From positions 1,602,331-1,666,330 of the forward strand of contig NZ_PYUD01000001.1 of NCBI RefSeq assembly GCF_003028575.1: a stretch of 64,000 nucleotides of DNA, written 5' to 3'. This stretch comes from Halomonas urumqiensis. Its GTDB lineage: Bacteria; Pseudomonadota; Gammaproteobacteria; Pseudomonadales; Halomonadaceae. Shown in pieces: positions 15,926 through 24,495 of the stretch (positions within the stretch are counted from its first letter, which is position 1; every line of letters begins with the position of its first letter). Position numbers and translations under genes: made by a program. The notes beneath the pieces are model-generated. The model was not told the DNA's origin and did no database searches. It was given only the letters and a program-made list of their open reading frames with translations.

Positions 15926-18781
15926 ATGCGTCTAACAAGAAAGAGCGAGGCAGCCAAGGCACCCGGTCTGGGCATTTCCCGCCGCCAGTTCCTCAAGCGC
16001 AGCGGGGCCGCCAGCGGTGGCCTGGCGGCGGCCGGTTTCATGGGCGCGCCCATGATGCGCCGCACCGAGGCCGCCGACAAGACACCGGTACTCGACTCGC
16101 CCGTCGAGGTGAAACGCACCATCTGTTCCCACTGTTCGGTGGGCTGCGGTACCTATGCCGAAGTCCAGGAAGGCATCTGGACCAAGCAGGAGCCGGCCTT
16201 CGACCATCCGATCAGCCGCGGTGCGCACTGCGCCAAGGGGGCATCGCTTCGCCAGCACGGTCACTCGAGCCGTCGACTCAAATATCCGATGAAGCTCGTT
16301 GGTGGCGAATGGCAGCGAATGAGCTGGGATGATGCCATCGAAGAGATCGGTGACAAGGTGCTGTCGCTGACCGAGCAGCACGGCCCGGACAGCATCTACT
16401 GGCTCGGTTCGGCCAAGTTCAACAATGAACAGGCCTACCTGATGCGCAAGTTTGCCGCGCTTGCCGGCACCAATAATACCGATCATCAGGCGCGCATCTG
16501 TCACTCCACCACCGTGGCCGGGGTAGCCAATACCTGGGGTTACGGCGCGATGACCAATTCGCTCAATGACATGCAGAACAGCAAGGCGATCATGTTCATC
16601 GGCTCCAACCCCACCGAAGCGCACCCGGTGGCCATGCAGCATATCCTGCTTGCCAAGGAGCGCAGCCAGGCACAGATCATCGTTGTCGACCCGCGCTTCA
16701 CGCGTACCGCCGCCAAGGCGGATAGTTATGTGCGCATCCGCCCCGGTTCGGATGTCGCCTTCATCTGGGGCCTTCTGTGGCACATCTTCGAGAACGGTTG
16801 GGAAGATAGCCAGTACATCGACCAGCGCGTCTATGCCATGGATGAGGTGCGCGCGGAAGTCGCCAATTTCTCACCGGCGGAGGTCGAGCGTATCACTGGC
16901 GTACCTGAAGCGCAGATGCTCGATACCGCACGTCGGCTGGCCGAAAACCGGCCTGGCTGCATCGTCTGGTGCATGGGTGGCACCCAGCACACCACCGGCA
17001 ACAACAACACCCGTGCCTACTGCATCCTCGAGCTTGCGCTTGGCAATATCGGCAAGTCGGGGGGTGGCGCCAACATCTTCCGTGGTCACGACAACGTTCA
17101 GGGCGCCACCGACCTCGGCCTGATGTCGCACTCGCTGCCAGGCTACTATGGCCTGGCCGAGGGGGCATGGGCGCACTGGGCGCGGGTCTGGGATCTCGAT
17201 CTCGACTGGCTCAAGAGCCGCTTCGACCAGACCGAATATGCCGACGGCCAACCGATGTACAGTAGCGGCATCACGGTGTCCCGCTGGGTCGATGGCGTGC
17301 TGGAGCAGGAGGACGCGATCTCCCAGCGAACCCAGCTCAAGGCCATGTTCTACTGGGGCCATGCGGTGAACTCACAGACCCGCGGCCCGGAAATGCAAAA
17401 GGCCATGCAGCAGCTCGAGATGATGGTGATCGTCGACCCCTACCCGACGGTGGCCGGCGTCATGCACGGTCGCACCGACGGGGTCTACCTGTTGCCGGCG
17501 GCCACCCAGTTCGAGACGACCGGCAGCGTCACGGCCACCAACCGTTCGATCCAGTGGCGCGACAAGGTCATCGATCCGCTGTTCGAGGCCAAACCCGACC
17601 ACGAAATCATGTACCTGCTCTCACGCAAGCTGGGCTTCGCCGAGGAGCTGTTCAAGCACATCGAGGTCAACGGTACCGAACCGCTCATCGAGGACATCAC
17701 CCGCGAATTCAACCGCGGCATGTGGACCGTGGGTTACACGGGCCAGAGCCCCGAACGCCTCAAGGAGCATCAGCAGAACTGGCACACCTTCAGCTTTCGC
17801 ACCCTGCAGGCCGAGGGCGGCCCATCCGATGGCGACTACTATGGCCTGCCCTGGCCATGCTGGGGGACCGCCGAGATGGGCCACCCCGGCACCCCGATCC
17901 TTTACGACACCAGCAAGCCAGTGTCCGAGGGGGGGCTGACCTTCCGTGCGCGTTTCGGCATCGAACGCAACGGCGAGAACATTCTCGCCGATGGCGTGTT
18001 CAGCGCAGGCTCCGAGCTCAACGACGGCTATCCCGAATTCACCGATAGCATGCTCAAGGATCTGGGGTGGTGGGAGGATCTCACCGAGGAGGAGCGCGCC
18101 GAGGCGGAAGGCAAGAACTGGAAGACCGACCTCTCGGGCGGCATCCAGCGCGTGGCCATCCAGCATGAGTGCGCGCCCTTCGGCAATGCCAAGGCACGCT
18201 GCAACGTCTGGACCTTTCCCGACCCGATCCCCAAGCATCGCGAGCCGCTCTACACCAGCCGACGTGACCTTGTCGAGGACTACCCGACCTGGGACGACGT
18301 GGCATCGCACTACCGGCTGCCCACGCTCTACAAGACGATCCAGGACGAGGACACCTCGGAGCGCTATCCGATCATCCTGACCTCGGGCCGCCTGGTCGAG
18401 TACGAAGGCGGCGGCGAGGAGACGCGCTCCATGTCATGGCTTGCCGAACTTCAGCAGCAGATGTTCGTCGAGATCAATCCGGCTCTGGCCCATGACCTCG
18501 GCGTCGCCGATGGTGACATGGTGTGGGTCGAAGGCGCGGAAGGCGGTCGGGTTCACGTCCAGGCGCTGGTGACCCCACGGGTCTCCCGCGAGGTGGTGTT
18601 CATGCCCTTCCACTTCGGCGGCATGTTCCAGGGCGAGAGCCTGCATGACCGCTACCCCGAAGGAACGGCCCCCTACGTGCTTGGCGAAGCGGCCAACACC
18701 GCGACCACCTATGGCTACGACACCGTGACGCAGATGCAGGAAACCAAATGCACCCTGTGTCGTATCGAGAAGGCCAGCTGA
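15926..18781 (+). CDS. fdhA: Formate dehydrogenase catalytic (alpha) subunit, Tat-exported, cysteine type
   Basis: 951 residues. An N-terminal Tat signal (SRRQFLKRSG) is followed by a 4Fe-4S motif (CSHCSVGCG around residues 67-75 and the fourth Cys in GAHCAKG) and the molybdopterin oxidoreductase domains. The active-site position reads ARICHSTTVAG with Cys192, so the metal is coordinated by cysteine; no in-frame TGA selenocysteine codon exists. The downstream His of the active site is the adjacent H193. It oxidises formate to CO2 in the periplasm and passes electrons to FdhB. Bis-MGD insertion depends on FdhD and the moa/moe genes nearby. Confidence 0.95.
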   Translation: MRLTRKSEAAKAPGLGISRRQFLKRSGAASGGLAAAGFMGAPMMRRTEAADKTPVLDSPVEVKRTICSHCSVGCGTYAEVQEGIWTKQEPAFDHPISRGAHCAKGASLRQHGHSSRRLKYPMKLVGGEWQRMSWDDAIEEIGDKVLSLTEQHGPDSIYWLGSAKFNNEQAYLMRKFAALAGTNNTDHQARICHSTTVAGVANTWGYGAMTNSLNDMQNSKAIMFIGSNPTEAHPVAMQHILLAKERSQAQIIVVDPRFTRTAAKADSYVRIRPGSDVAFIWGLLWHIFENGWEDSQYIDQRVYAMDEVRAEVANFSPAEVERITGVPEAQMLDTARRLAENRPGCIVWCMGGTQHTTGNNNTRAYCILELALGNIGKSGGGANIFRGHDNVQGATDLGLMSHSLPGYYGLAEGAWAHWARVWDLDLDWLKSRFDQTEYADGQPMYSSGITVSRWVDGVLEQEDAISQRTQLKAMFYWGHAVNSQTRGPEMQKAMQQLEMMVIVDPYPTVAGVMHGRTDGVYLLPAATQFETTGSVTATNRSIQWRDKVIDPLFEAKPDHEIMYLLSRKLGFAEELFKHIEVNGTEPLIEDITREFNRGMWTVGYTGQSPERLKEHQQNWHTFSFRTLQAEGGPSDGDYYGLPWPCWGTAEMGHPGTPILYDTSKPVSEGGLTFRARFGIERNGENILADGVFSAGSELNDGYPEFTDSMLKDLGWWEDLTEEERAEAEGKNWKTDLSGGIQRVAIQHECAPFGNAKARCNVWTFPDPIPKHREPLYTSRRDLVEDYPTWDDVASHYRLPTLYKTIQDEDTSERYPIILTSGRLVEYEGGGEETRSMSWLAELQQQMFVEINPALAHDLGVADGDMVWVEGAEGGRVHVQALVTPRVSREVVFMPFHFGGMFQGESLHDRYPEGTAPYVLGEAANTATTYGYDTVTQMQETKCTLCRIEKAS

Positions 18782-18807
18782 TTGCGCCCGTGCTCCAGGA
18801 GATTCCC

Positions 18808-19422
18808 ATGGCTCAAATGAAATTCATGTGCGACGCGGAACGCTGCATCGAGTGCAACGGCTGCGTCACCGCCTGCAAGAACGCCAATGAAGTCGAATGG
18901 GGGGTGCAGCGGCGGCGTGTCGTCACCCTCGATGATGGCGAACCCGGCGAAGTGTCGATCTCGGTGGCCTGCATGCATTGCGATGATGCGCCTTGCATGG
19001 CGGTCTGCCCCACCGACTGCTTCTACAAGACCGACGACGGAATCGTGCTGCACGACAAGGACCTGTGCATCGGCTGCGGCTATTGCCTCTACGCCTGCCC
19101 GTTCGGCGCACCTCAGTTCCCCAAGCAGAATGCCTTCGGCGAACGCGGCAAGATGGACAAGTGCACCTTCTGTGCCGGCGGTCCCGCCGAATCGAAGGAG
19201 GAAGAATACGAGAAGTACGGTGCCAACCGAATCGCCGAGGGCAAGCTGCCACTGTGTGCCGAAATGTGCTCCACCAAGGCACTGCTGGCGGGGGACGCGC
19301 AGACCGTTGCCGACATCTTCCGCGAGCGGGTGGTGAGGCGCGGCCATGCCGATGGTGCCTGGTCTGGCAACCCGCTCGCGGATGCCGACAACCTCGCCTA
19401 CGACGCCACCCAACAGGGGTAA
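18808..19422 (+). CDS. fdhB: Formate dehydrogenase iron-sulfur (beta) subunit
   Basis: 204 residues with four 4Fe-4S motifs typical of FDH3B-type subunits: CIECNGCVTAC, CMHCDDAPCMAVCPTDC, CIGCGYCLYACPFGAP and a C-terminal CTFC...CAEMC set. It relays electrons from FdhA to the cytochrome b subunit. There is no C-terminal transmembrane helix, unlike FdnH of E. coli, so it resembles the shorter epsilonproteobacterial/Shewanella type. ATG 18808 has AGGAG upstream; the longer in-frame start at 18748 overlaps fdhA and lacks support. Confidence 0.93.
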   Translation: MAQMKFMCDAERCIECNGCVTACKNANEVEWGVQRRRVVTLDDGEPGEVSISVACMHCDDAPCMAVCPTDCFYKTDDGIVLHDKDLCIGCGYCLYACPFGAPQFPKQNAFGERGKMDKCTFCAGGPAESKEEEYEKYGANRIAEGKLPLCAEMCSTKALLAGDAQTVADIFRERVVRRGHADGAWSGNPLADADNLAYDATQQG

Positions 19423-19432
19423 GGAGGCCAGC

Positions 19433-20494
19433 ATGTCCATGACCAACTCGGGGGCATCGCTGTGGCGAATGATGCTGCTGGCCCTGCTGCTGCTGGCGGG
19501 GCTCGGGCTGACACAGCCCGCACTCGCCCAGGCCGATCCGGACCGCGAGGCCGCCACCGCAGTGGGTGGCGTCTCGCCGGATACCTGGCGCCAGGTGCGC
19601 AGCGGCGAAACCGGCCCCAACTTCCGCGACAGCCGCAATGACTCGCGCTACAACCTGGTGAACGCCGCGGGACAGACCTGGCGTGAAATCCGCAATCATT
19701 GGGTCACGCCCTTCGGGCTGATCGCCATCGGCGGCATGCTGGCGATGATCGTGATCTTCTACCTGATCTTCGGGCGCAAGACCCTCGACGAACGACCGAC
19801 AGGACGCAAGCTGTTGCGCTGGTCGCTGGTGGATCGGTCGCTGCACTGGACCGTGGCCAGTCTGTTCATCATTCTGGCCATTTCAGGGCTCAACATTCTC
19901 TACGGCAAGCTGATATTCCGCTCGCTGTTCGGGGATGCGGTGTGGGGCGCGATGATCTCGGCCTCCAAGGTGGCGCACAACTACCTGGGGCCTCTGTTCG
20001 GGATCCTGCTGATCATCATCCTGGCGCGTTTCCTGAAGCATAACCTTCCCAAGCGTCACGACCTCGAGTGGTTCAAGAAGGGAGGTGGCCTGGTGGGCAA
20101 GGGCCATCCAGATGCCGGTTTCGCCAATGCCGGCGAGAAGGTCTGGTACTGGCTGCTGGCGAGCGTGGGCCTTGTCGTGGTGATCAGCGGTTTCGTGCTC
20201 GACTTCCCGAACTACGGTCAGGCCCGTGACACCATGATGTGGGCCAATGTCATCCACGCAATCGGTGCCCTGGGGCTTACCGCTGTTGCCGTGGGCCATA
20301 TCTATATCGGCACGCTGGGCACCGAAGGGTCACTGGAAGGCATGACCACAGGATACGTCGACGAGAGCTGGGCCAAGGAGCACCACAACCTGTGGTACGA
20401 CGAGGTCAAGGATCAGGCGGTCGACGAGCAACAGATCGAGCGCGACACTTCCTCGAGTGGCGACCCGGCGTCCGGTCGACCCGGAGAAGCCTGA
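19433..20494 (+). CDS. fdhC: Formate dehydrogenase cytochrome b (gamma) subunit
   Basis: 353 residues. A cleavable signal peptide (LLALLLLAGLGLTQPALAQA) precedes a periplasmic segment and then membrane helices: one near residue 95, followed by the cytochrome b561-like core beginning at DRSLHWTVASLFIILAISG. Histidines within the helices (LHW, KVAHNYLG, VIHAIGAL, VGHIYIG) are candidate heme b ligands. It anchors the enzyme and transfers electrons to the quinone pool. AAGGAGG lies just before ATG 19433 and overlaps the fdhB stop region. A terminator follows at 20521. Confidence 0.92.
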   Translation: MSMTNSGASLWRMMLLALLLLAGLGLTQPALAQADPDREAATAVGGVSPDTWRQVRSGETGPNFRDSRNDSRYNLVNAAGQTWREIRNHWVTPFGLIAIGGMLAMIVIFYLIFGRKTLDERPTGRKLLRWSLVDRSLHWTVASLFIILAISGLNILYGKLIFRSLFGDAVWGAMISASKVAHNYLGPLFGILLIIILARFLKHNLPKRHDLEWFKKGGGLVGKGHPDAGFANAGEKVWYWLLASVGLVVVISGFVLDFPNYGQARDTMMWANVIHAIGALGLTAVAVGHIYIGTLGTEGSLEGMTTGYVDESWAKEHHNLWYDEVKDQAVDEQQIERDTSSSGDPASGRPGEA

Positions 20495-20520
20495 GCCACG
20501 CGCTTCTGCCACACCTTCAT

Positions 20521-20547
20521 GACACCGCTCACGGGCGGTGTCTTTTG
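20521..20547 (+). terminator. Terminator of the fdh operon
   Basis: GACACCGC and GCGGTGTC form an 8-bp stem with a six-base loop, followed by TTTTGTTATT. It lies 26 bp after fdhC and separates the fdh operon from the DUF1244-moaB-moeA genes. Confidence 0.85.
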
Positions 20548-20625
20548 TTATTCTGGTGACAAGTATTCTAGTGGCAAGCCAAACCCACGCTAACCCATTC
20601 CGATCCAACCCCCCGGAGATACGTC

Positions 20626-20955
20626 ATGCAGCATCTCGACGACACAACCCGTACCGAACTCGAAGCCGCCGCCTTTCGTCGACTGCTCAAGCACCTCGAC
20701 AATCGCAAGGACGTGCAGAACATCGACCTGATGATCCTTGCCGATTTCTGCCGCAACTGTCTCTCCAAGTGGTTGGTAAGCGCCGCCGAGGAACGTGGCG
20801 CCGAGCTCGATTACGATGCCGCCCGGGAGTATGTCTACGGCATGCCCTACTCCGAATGGAAGCAACACTACCAGCAAGAAGCGACCCCCGAACAGATGGC
20901 GGCCCTGGAGGCGCACCAGGCGCGCAAGAAGGCCGCGCAAGAGGGAAACAACTGA
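20626..20955 (+). CDS. DUF1244 family small protein
   Basis: 109 residues, soluble, mostly helical. The conserved core is DFCRNCLSKWL followed by REYVYGMPYSEWKQHYQ, the signature of DUF1244, a family of unknown function common in proteobacteria. The CRNC pair could bind metal but this is not established. GGAGATACGTC precedes the ATG. It is directly followed (1 bp) by moaB and may be co-transcribed with the molybdenum cofactor genes. Confidence 0.85.
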   Translation: MQHLDDTTRTELEAAAFRRLLKHLDNRKDVQNIDLMILADFCRNCLSKWLVSAAEERGAELDYDAAREYVYGMPYSEWKQHYQQEATPEQMAALEAHQARKKAAQEGNN

Positions 20956-20956
20956 G

Positions 20957-21490
20957 ATGGCTGATACGAAGATCGATGAGATGATCCCCCTCAAGGTGGC
21001 CGTGCTGACTGTCTCGGATACCCGCACCGAAGCCACCGACCGCAGCGGCCAGAGCCTGGCAGAAATGCTGACGGGGGCTGGGCATCGACTCGCCGACAAG
21101 CGGATCGTGCCGGACGATGTGTACCGCATTCGCGCCGTGGTGGCGGCATGGATCGCCGACCCCGAGATTCAGGTGGTCCTGACCACCGGTGGCACTGGCT
21201 TCACTGGCCGAGATTCTACGCCCGAGGCCGTCTCGGTGCTTCTCGACAAGCGCATCGAAGGTTTTGGCGAGCTGTTTCGTCAGCTCAGCCATCAGGAGGT
21301 GGGCAGCTCGACCGTGCAGAGTCGCTGTCTGGGCGGACTGGCCAATGCCACCGTGGTGTTTTGCCTGCCAGGTTCGACGGGTGCTTGCCGTACTGGGTGG
21401 AATGGCATCCTGGCCGAGCAACTCGACAGCCGGCACAAGCCGTGTAATTTCGCGAATCTGGTGATTCCCGAGAGAGGCCAGCATGGATGA
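20957..21490 (+). CDS. moaB: Molybdenum cofactor biosynthesis protein MoaB (MogA-like fold)
   Basis: 177 residues. The MPT-binding motif is TTGGTGFTGRDSTPEAV, with LPGSTGACRTGWNGIL further on, as in MoaB/MogA proteins that adenylylate molybdopterin before metal insertion. It forms a pair with moeA (8-bp overlap) and lies just after the fdh operon, whose enzyme needs the resulting cofactor. ATG 20957 follows a short GAG, and the upstream open frame overlaps DUF1244 without similarity. Confidence 0.92.
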   Translation: MADTKIDEMIPLKVAVLTVSDTRTEATDRSGQSLAEMLTGAGHRLADKRIVPDDVYRIRAVVAAWIADPEIQVVLTTGGTGFTGRDSTPEAVSVLLDKRIEGFGELFRQLSHQEVGSSTVQSRCLGGLANATVVFCLPGSTGACRTGWNGILAEQLDSRHKPCNFANLVIPERGQHG

Positions 21491-22691
21491 TCTGCAACCC
21501 GTCGAGGTTGCACTCACCGCACTGCTCGACGGTGTACAGGCACTACCTGCGCACACTCTGGCCTGCGCCTCAGCCGCTGGACGGGTGTTGGCCGAACCGG
21601 TTCACGCCCGCCTCGATGTGCCGCCTTTCGACAACAGCGCGATGGATGGCTATGCCCTGCGCCATACCGATGCCGGCCAATGGTTGCCGGTCAGCCAGCG
21701 CATCGCCGCAGGCAATCCCGCAAGCCCGCTGTCGCCCGGCAGCTGCGCACGTATCTTCACCGGTGGCGAAGTGCCAGCGGGCGCCGATTGCGTGGTGATG
21801 CAGGAGCGCGTCACCCAGCGAGGCGACCAGGCACTGATGCCTGCTGATATCCCCGAAGGCGATAACATCAGGCGCCGCGGCCGTGATGTCCTGGCGGGAG
21901 ACGGATTATTGCCGGCAGGCCAGCGTCTCGAGGCGGCCGCCCTTGGCCACCTGGCGGGCCAGGGCATCACGGAGGTTCGCCTACGCCGCCGTCCGCGAGT
22001 CGCCCTGCTCTCCACCGGTGACGAGATCGTCGACCCGGGTGAGTCGCTGGCTCCCGGTCAGATCTACAACTCCAACCGCCCCATGCTGCGCCGACTGCTC
22101 GAACGCTTCGGAGCCGAACTGGTGATGATCGAACGCGTACCCGATTCCGCTGAGGGAACTCGCGCGACCTTGGCACGCGCCGCGCAGGAGGCCGACCTGG
22201 TGGTGTCCACCGGGGGCGTCAGCGTAGGCGAGGAAGACCATGTCAAGGCAGCGCTGGAGGCGCTTGGCGAGCTCGACATGTGGCGGCTGGCGATCCGCCC
22301 GGGCAAGCCCCTGGCCCTGGGCCGCTTGCCATCGGCAAATGGGGGGCAGGCCCGCTTCGTTGGGCTTCCCGGCAATCCGGTATCGAGCTTCGTCGGCGCC
22401 TGGCTGTTCCTGCGGCCATTGATGGGCGCGCTGCTAGGTTGTCCGGCCCTTGCAACCTTGCCAATGCTCACCGCGCGAGCCGGTTTCGCCACACGCACCG
22501 GCCCACGCCAGCACTACATGCGTGTCGCTCTGGAATTCAGCCCAGAAGGCATCTTCGCCCACGCGTTTCATGATCAGAATTCCGGAGTGCTGTCATCGTG
22601 TATCGACGCCGATGCGCTGGCGGTAATCCCCGTCGATTCACGCATCGAAGTGGGCGATGCCATCACGTGCCTGTGGTTGCACTGCGACTGA
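21483..22691 (+). CDS. moeA: Molybdopterin molybdenumtransferase MoeA
   Basis: 402 residues with the MoeA domain order: N-terminal linker and domain with PPFDNSAMDGYAL, GNPASPLSPG, RIFTGGEVPAGADCVVMQE; the MPT-binding domain with LLSTGDEIVDPG and VSTGGVSVGEEDH; and a small C-terminal beta domain. MoeA hydrolyses adenylyl-MPT and inserts molybdate. Translationally coupled to moaB. It supplies Mo-cofactor for formate dehydrogenase encoded upstream. Confidence 0.95.
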   Translation: MDDLQPVEVALTALLDGVQALPAHTLACASAAGRVLAEPVHARLDVPPFDNSAMDGYALRHTDAGQWLPVSQRIAAGNPASPLSPGSCARIFTGGEVPAGADCVVMQERVTQRGDQALMPADIPEGDNIRRRGRDVLAGDGLLPAGQRLEAAALGHLAGQGITEVRLRRRPRVALLSTGDEIVDPGESLAPGQIYNSNRPMLRRLLERFGAELVMIERVPDSAEGTRATLARAAQEADLVVSTGGVSVGEEDHVKAALEALGELDMWRLAIRPGKPLALGRLPSANGGQARFVGLPGNPVSSFVGAWLFLRPLMGALLGCPALATLPMLTARAGFATRTGPRQHYMRVALEFSPEGIFAHAFHDQNSGVLSSCIDADALAVIPVDSRIEVGDAITCLWLHCD

Positions 22692-22707
22692 TAGGGGACT
22701 CAGCGAA

Positions 22708-23283
22708 TCATGGCAAGCGTTGGGGCACTTCCAGTGCCTCGTTGACCTCAGGCCACAGGTGGCGAAATCCGTCCTCGAGTCGCGGATACTCGGCTTCAAG
22801 CCAGGGCACCAGACCCGCCAGGTGATTGGGCCCGGTGAGCCTTCGACCGATCCCCTGGATGGCCCGGCAGGTAAACGCGAAATCGGCATAGCGGTGCAGC
22901 CAGTCCTGCTCGACGAGCACCGGCATCATCGCCGCCAACCGATTAGGCGCCGGGCGTGAATCGAGCAGAGTGTAACAACGCGCGACGAGAGGTGAGTGCT
23001 GGCGGCCAAGATCAAGCTCTCGGGCCAGAAAGTGATCCCAGACCAGATCCAGGGCGATGGGTGTATAACGTCGCTTCAGGCGAGGCGCGCGCTGGCGCAG
23101 GTCGATGATGACCGGATGACCGTCGACGAAGGCATCAACGCGACGGTGGTGACGTATCCCCAGCGCCACCTCCTCTGGCCATGCGGAGAGGTCGCTGCCC
23201 TTGACGCCATCGGCGATCAGGTTTCCATACAGGAACTCGTCGCTGCCCCCTCGGGCGAGCCAGGCATGGGCCAGGAAATTCAT
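22708..23283 (-). CDS. acpH: Acyl carrier protein phosphodiesterase
   Basis: 191 residues of the DUF479/AcpH family, which removes the 4'-phosphopantetheine group from acyl carrier protein. Conserved features are the N-terminal MNFLAHAWLA, HHRRVDAFVDGHP (metal-binding His/Asp region), DLVWDHFLAREL and the C-terminal AIQGIGRRL. Convergent with moeA, 16 bp apart. Immediately 5' of its start are three 14-bp tandem repeats that each carry an ATG, and no clear ribosome binding site is visible, so translation control may be unusual. Confidence 0.88.
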   Translation of the reverse strand: MNFLAHAWLARGGSDEFLYGNLIADGVKGSDLSAWPEEVALGIRHHRRVDAFVDGHPVIIDLRQRAPRLKRRYTPIALDLVWDHFLARELDLGRQHSPLVARCYTLLDSRPAPNRLAAMMPVLVEQDWLHRYADFAFTCRAIQGIGRRLTGPNHLAGLVPWLEAEYPRLEDGFRHLWPEVNEALEVPQRLP

Positions 23284-23286
23284 GGA

Positions 23287-23328
23287 TAGTCAGTCATGAG
23301 TAGTCGGTCATGAGTCATCGGTCATGGA
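23287..23328 (-). repeat. Three 14-bp tandem repeats abutting the acpH start codon
   Basis: Plus-strand units TAGTCAGTCATGAG, TAGTCGGTCATGAG and TCATCGGTCATGGA are contiguous and stop three bases before the acpH start. On the acpH mRNA each unit brings an ATG, and the 14-base period puts these in different frames. They occupy the place where a Shine-Dalgarno would be expected. Confidence 0.85.
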
Positions 23329-23341
23329 GGGTCGTTGTCCA

Positions 23342-23695
23342 TCACAGGCAGTTGGCTGGCTTGGGCAGCCCGGCGAGCCGCGCCGATACCTTGGCTGGGC
23401 TGCCGGGAAACAGGCGCATCAAGTGAATCGAGCGCCCTTTCTCCGGGCCAAGTTCCCTGCCCACTGCCTTGACCAGTGGGCGCATCGCCGGGGCCTGCTC
23501 GTAGCGGGCATAGAACGCCCTGAGTACCCCGATCACCTCCCAATGTTCGGGCGTCAAGGCGATCCCCTCCTGTTCGGCCAGGCATTCGGCTACAGCAGGC
23601 GACCAGTCGGAAAGCTCGACGAGATAGCCCTCAGGATCAAGCGCCACCTCATTTCCCCCGACCCGCAGATAGTGATCAATCGTCGTGCTCGCCAT
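23342..23695 (-). CDS. tusE: Sulfur relay protein TusE (DsrC family)
   Basis: 117 residues. TusE accepts sulfur from TusBCD and passes it to MnmA for 2-thiolation of tRNA wobble uridine. Typical segments are LDPEGYLVELSDWSP, ALTPEHWEVIGVLRAFY and MRPLVKAVGRELG. The penultimate C-terminal cysteine (KPANCL) is present; the second cysteine of dissimilatory DsrC, about ten residues earlier, is absent, so this is TusE and not DsrC. ATG 23695 overlaps the tusB stop (TGATG). Unlike in E. coli, it is in the same operon as tusDCB. Confidence 0.92.
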   Translation of the reverse strand: MASTTIDHYLRVGGNEVALDPEGYLVELSDWSPAVAECLAEQEGIALTPEHWEVIGVLRAFYARYEQAPAMRPLVKAVGRELGPEKGRSIHLMRLFPGSPAKVSARLAGLPKPANCL

Positions 23696-23985
23696 CAGTA
23701 CCAGCTCACCGTGCGTTCGGCTTCCTCGGTAAGCTCGACGAAACCATCGACATCCACCACCTGCACGCTGGCATCGCATTTCCCCGCAAGCCCTCGGGCA
23801 ACCAGATCCTCGCGCAAGGCAAACAGGCGCCCTTCCAGAGCCTCGAAGTGACGTACGAGGGTCGGTAATGCTCCTTGAACGCCATCCTCGATCAAGAGCA
23901 ACCGATCCTCGGTACCCATGGTGGCTATGGCCTGGCGATAGACCAGGCTCGACAGCGGCGAGCGGTTCAGGATATGCAGCAACAT
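23695..23985 (-). CDS. tusB: Sulfurtransferase complex subunit TusB (DsrH)
   Basis: 96 residues of the DsrH/TusB family: MLLHILNRSPLSS at the N-terminus and the LLLIEDGVQGAL segment typical of the fold; the protein ends ERTVSWY. TusB is part of the TusBCD heterohexamer of the thiouridine relay. ATG 23985 has GGAGG upstream; the open frame extends another 30 bases without support. Overlaps tusE by one base. Confidence 0.9.
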   Translation of the reverse strand: MLLHILNRSPLSSLVYRQAIATMGTEDRLLLIEDGVQGALPTLVRHFEALEGRLFALREDLVARGLAGKCDASVQVVDVDGFVELTEEAERTVSWY

Positions 23986-24083
23986 GGAATATCCTCCAGG
24001 CGCCAGGCCATTCATGGAGACATGGCGCCAGGCATGTAACGAGTGGAAAGCGAACGTGCGCCGGGTTCAAGACAGTCAGTGGT

Positions 24084-24461
24084 TCAGAAGGTCAACACCA
24101 GCCGGTGAACCTTCGGTTGCACGGCCATTGCCGAGGAATCGAGTACCTCGACCGGCAACATCAGGTCCCTCGGGGCAAGACCCAGACCTGCCAGGCCCTC
24201 GCCATCCACCAGCAGTCTGTCGATATCATACATCTCGAGCATCTGAAGCGTCGCTGCGGTGCCCTTCTGGCCGAGTGGGCCCACTTGCTGATCCCTGACC
24301 AGTGCAGATATCCCTTCACCCATGAACAACAGGGACACGTCTCGACCGAATGCGGCGGCGACAAGGGCCGCATCAAGCCCTTCACGAAGCAAGCTGGATC
24401 CATGCGGGCCATGGCGCAGGATGACCAGCAGGTCGCCATGGTAAGGGGGTACATCGGTCAT
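24084..24461 (-). CDS. tusC: Sulfurtransferase complex subunit TusC (DsrF)
   Basis: 125 residues of the DsrE/F-like fold (LVILRHGPHGSSLLREGLDA, VSLLFMGEGISAL, MYDIDRLLVDGEGL). It forms the TusBCD complex with the neighbouring gene products. Start at ATG 24461 with GGAG eight bases upstream. There is a 98-bp gap to tusB, longer than other gaps in this operon, with no visible terminator or open frame. Confidence 0.88.
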   Translation of the reverse strand: MTDVPPYHGDLLVILRHGPHGSSLLREGLDAALVAAAFGRDVSLLFMGEGISALVRDQQVGPLGQKGTAATLQMLEMYDIDRLLVDGEGLAGLGLAPRDLMLPVEVLDSSAMAVQPKVHRLVLTF

Positions 24462-24495
24462 CGAGTCATCTCCATGCAGCCGTATCACCTGGATC

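Noticed and set aside
15926..18781. Selenocysteine formate dehydrogenase
   Set aside because: The active-site codon is TGT (Cys192); there is no in-frame TGA.
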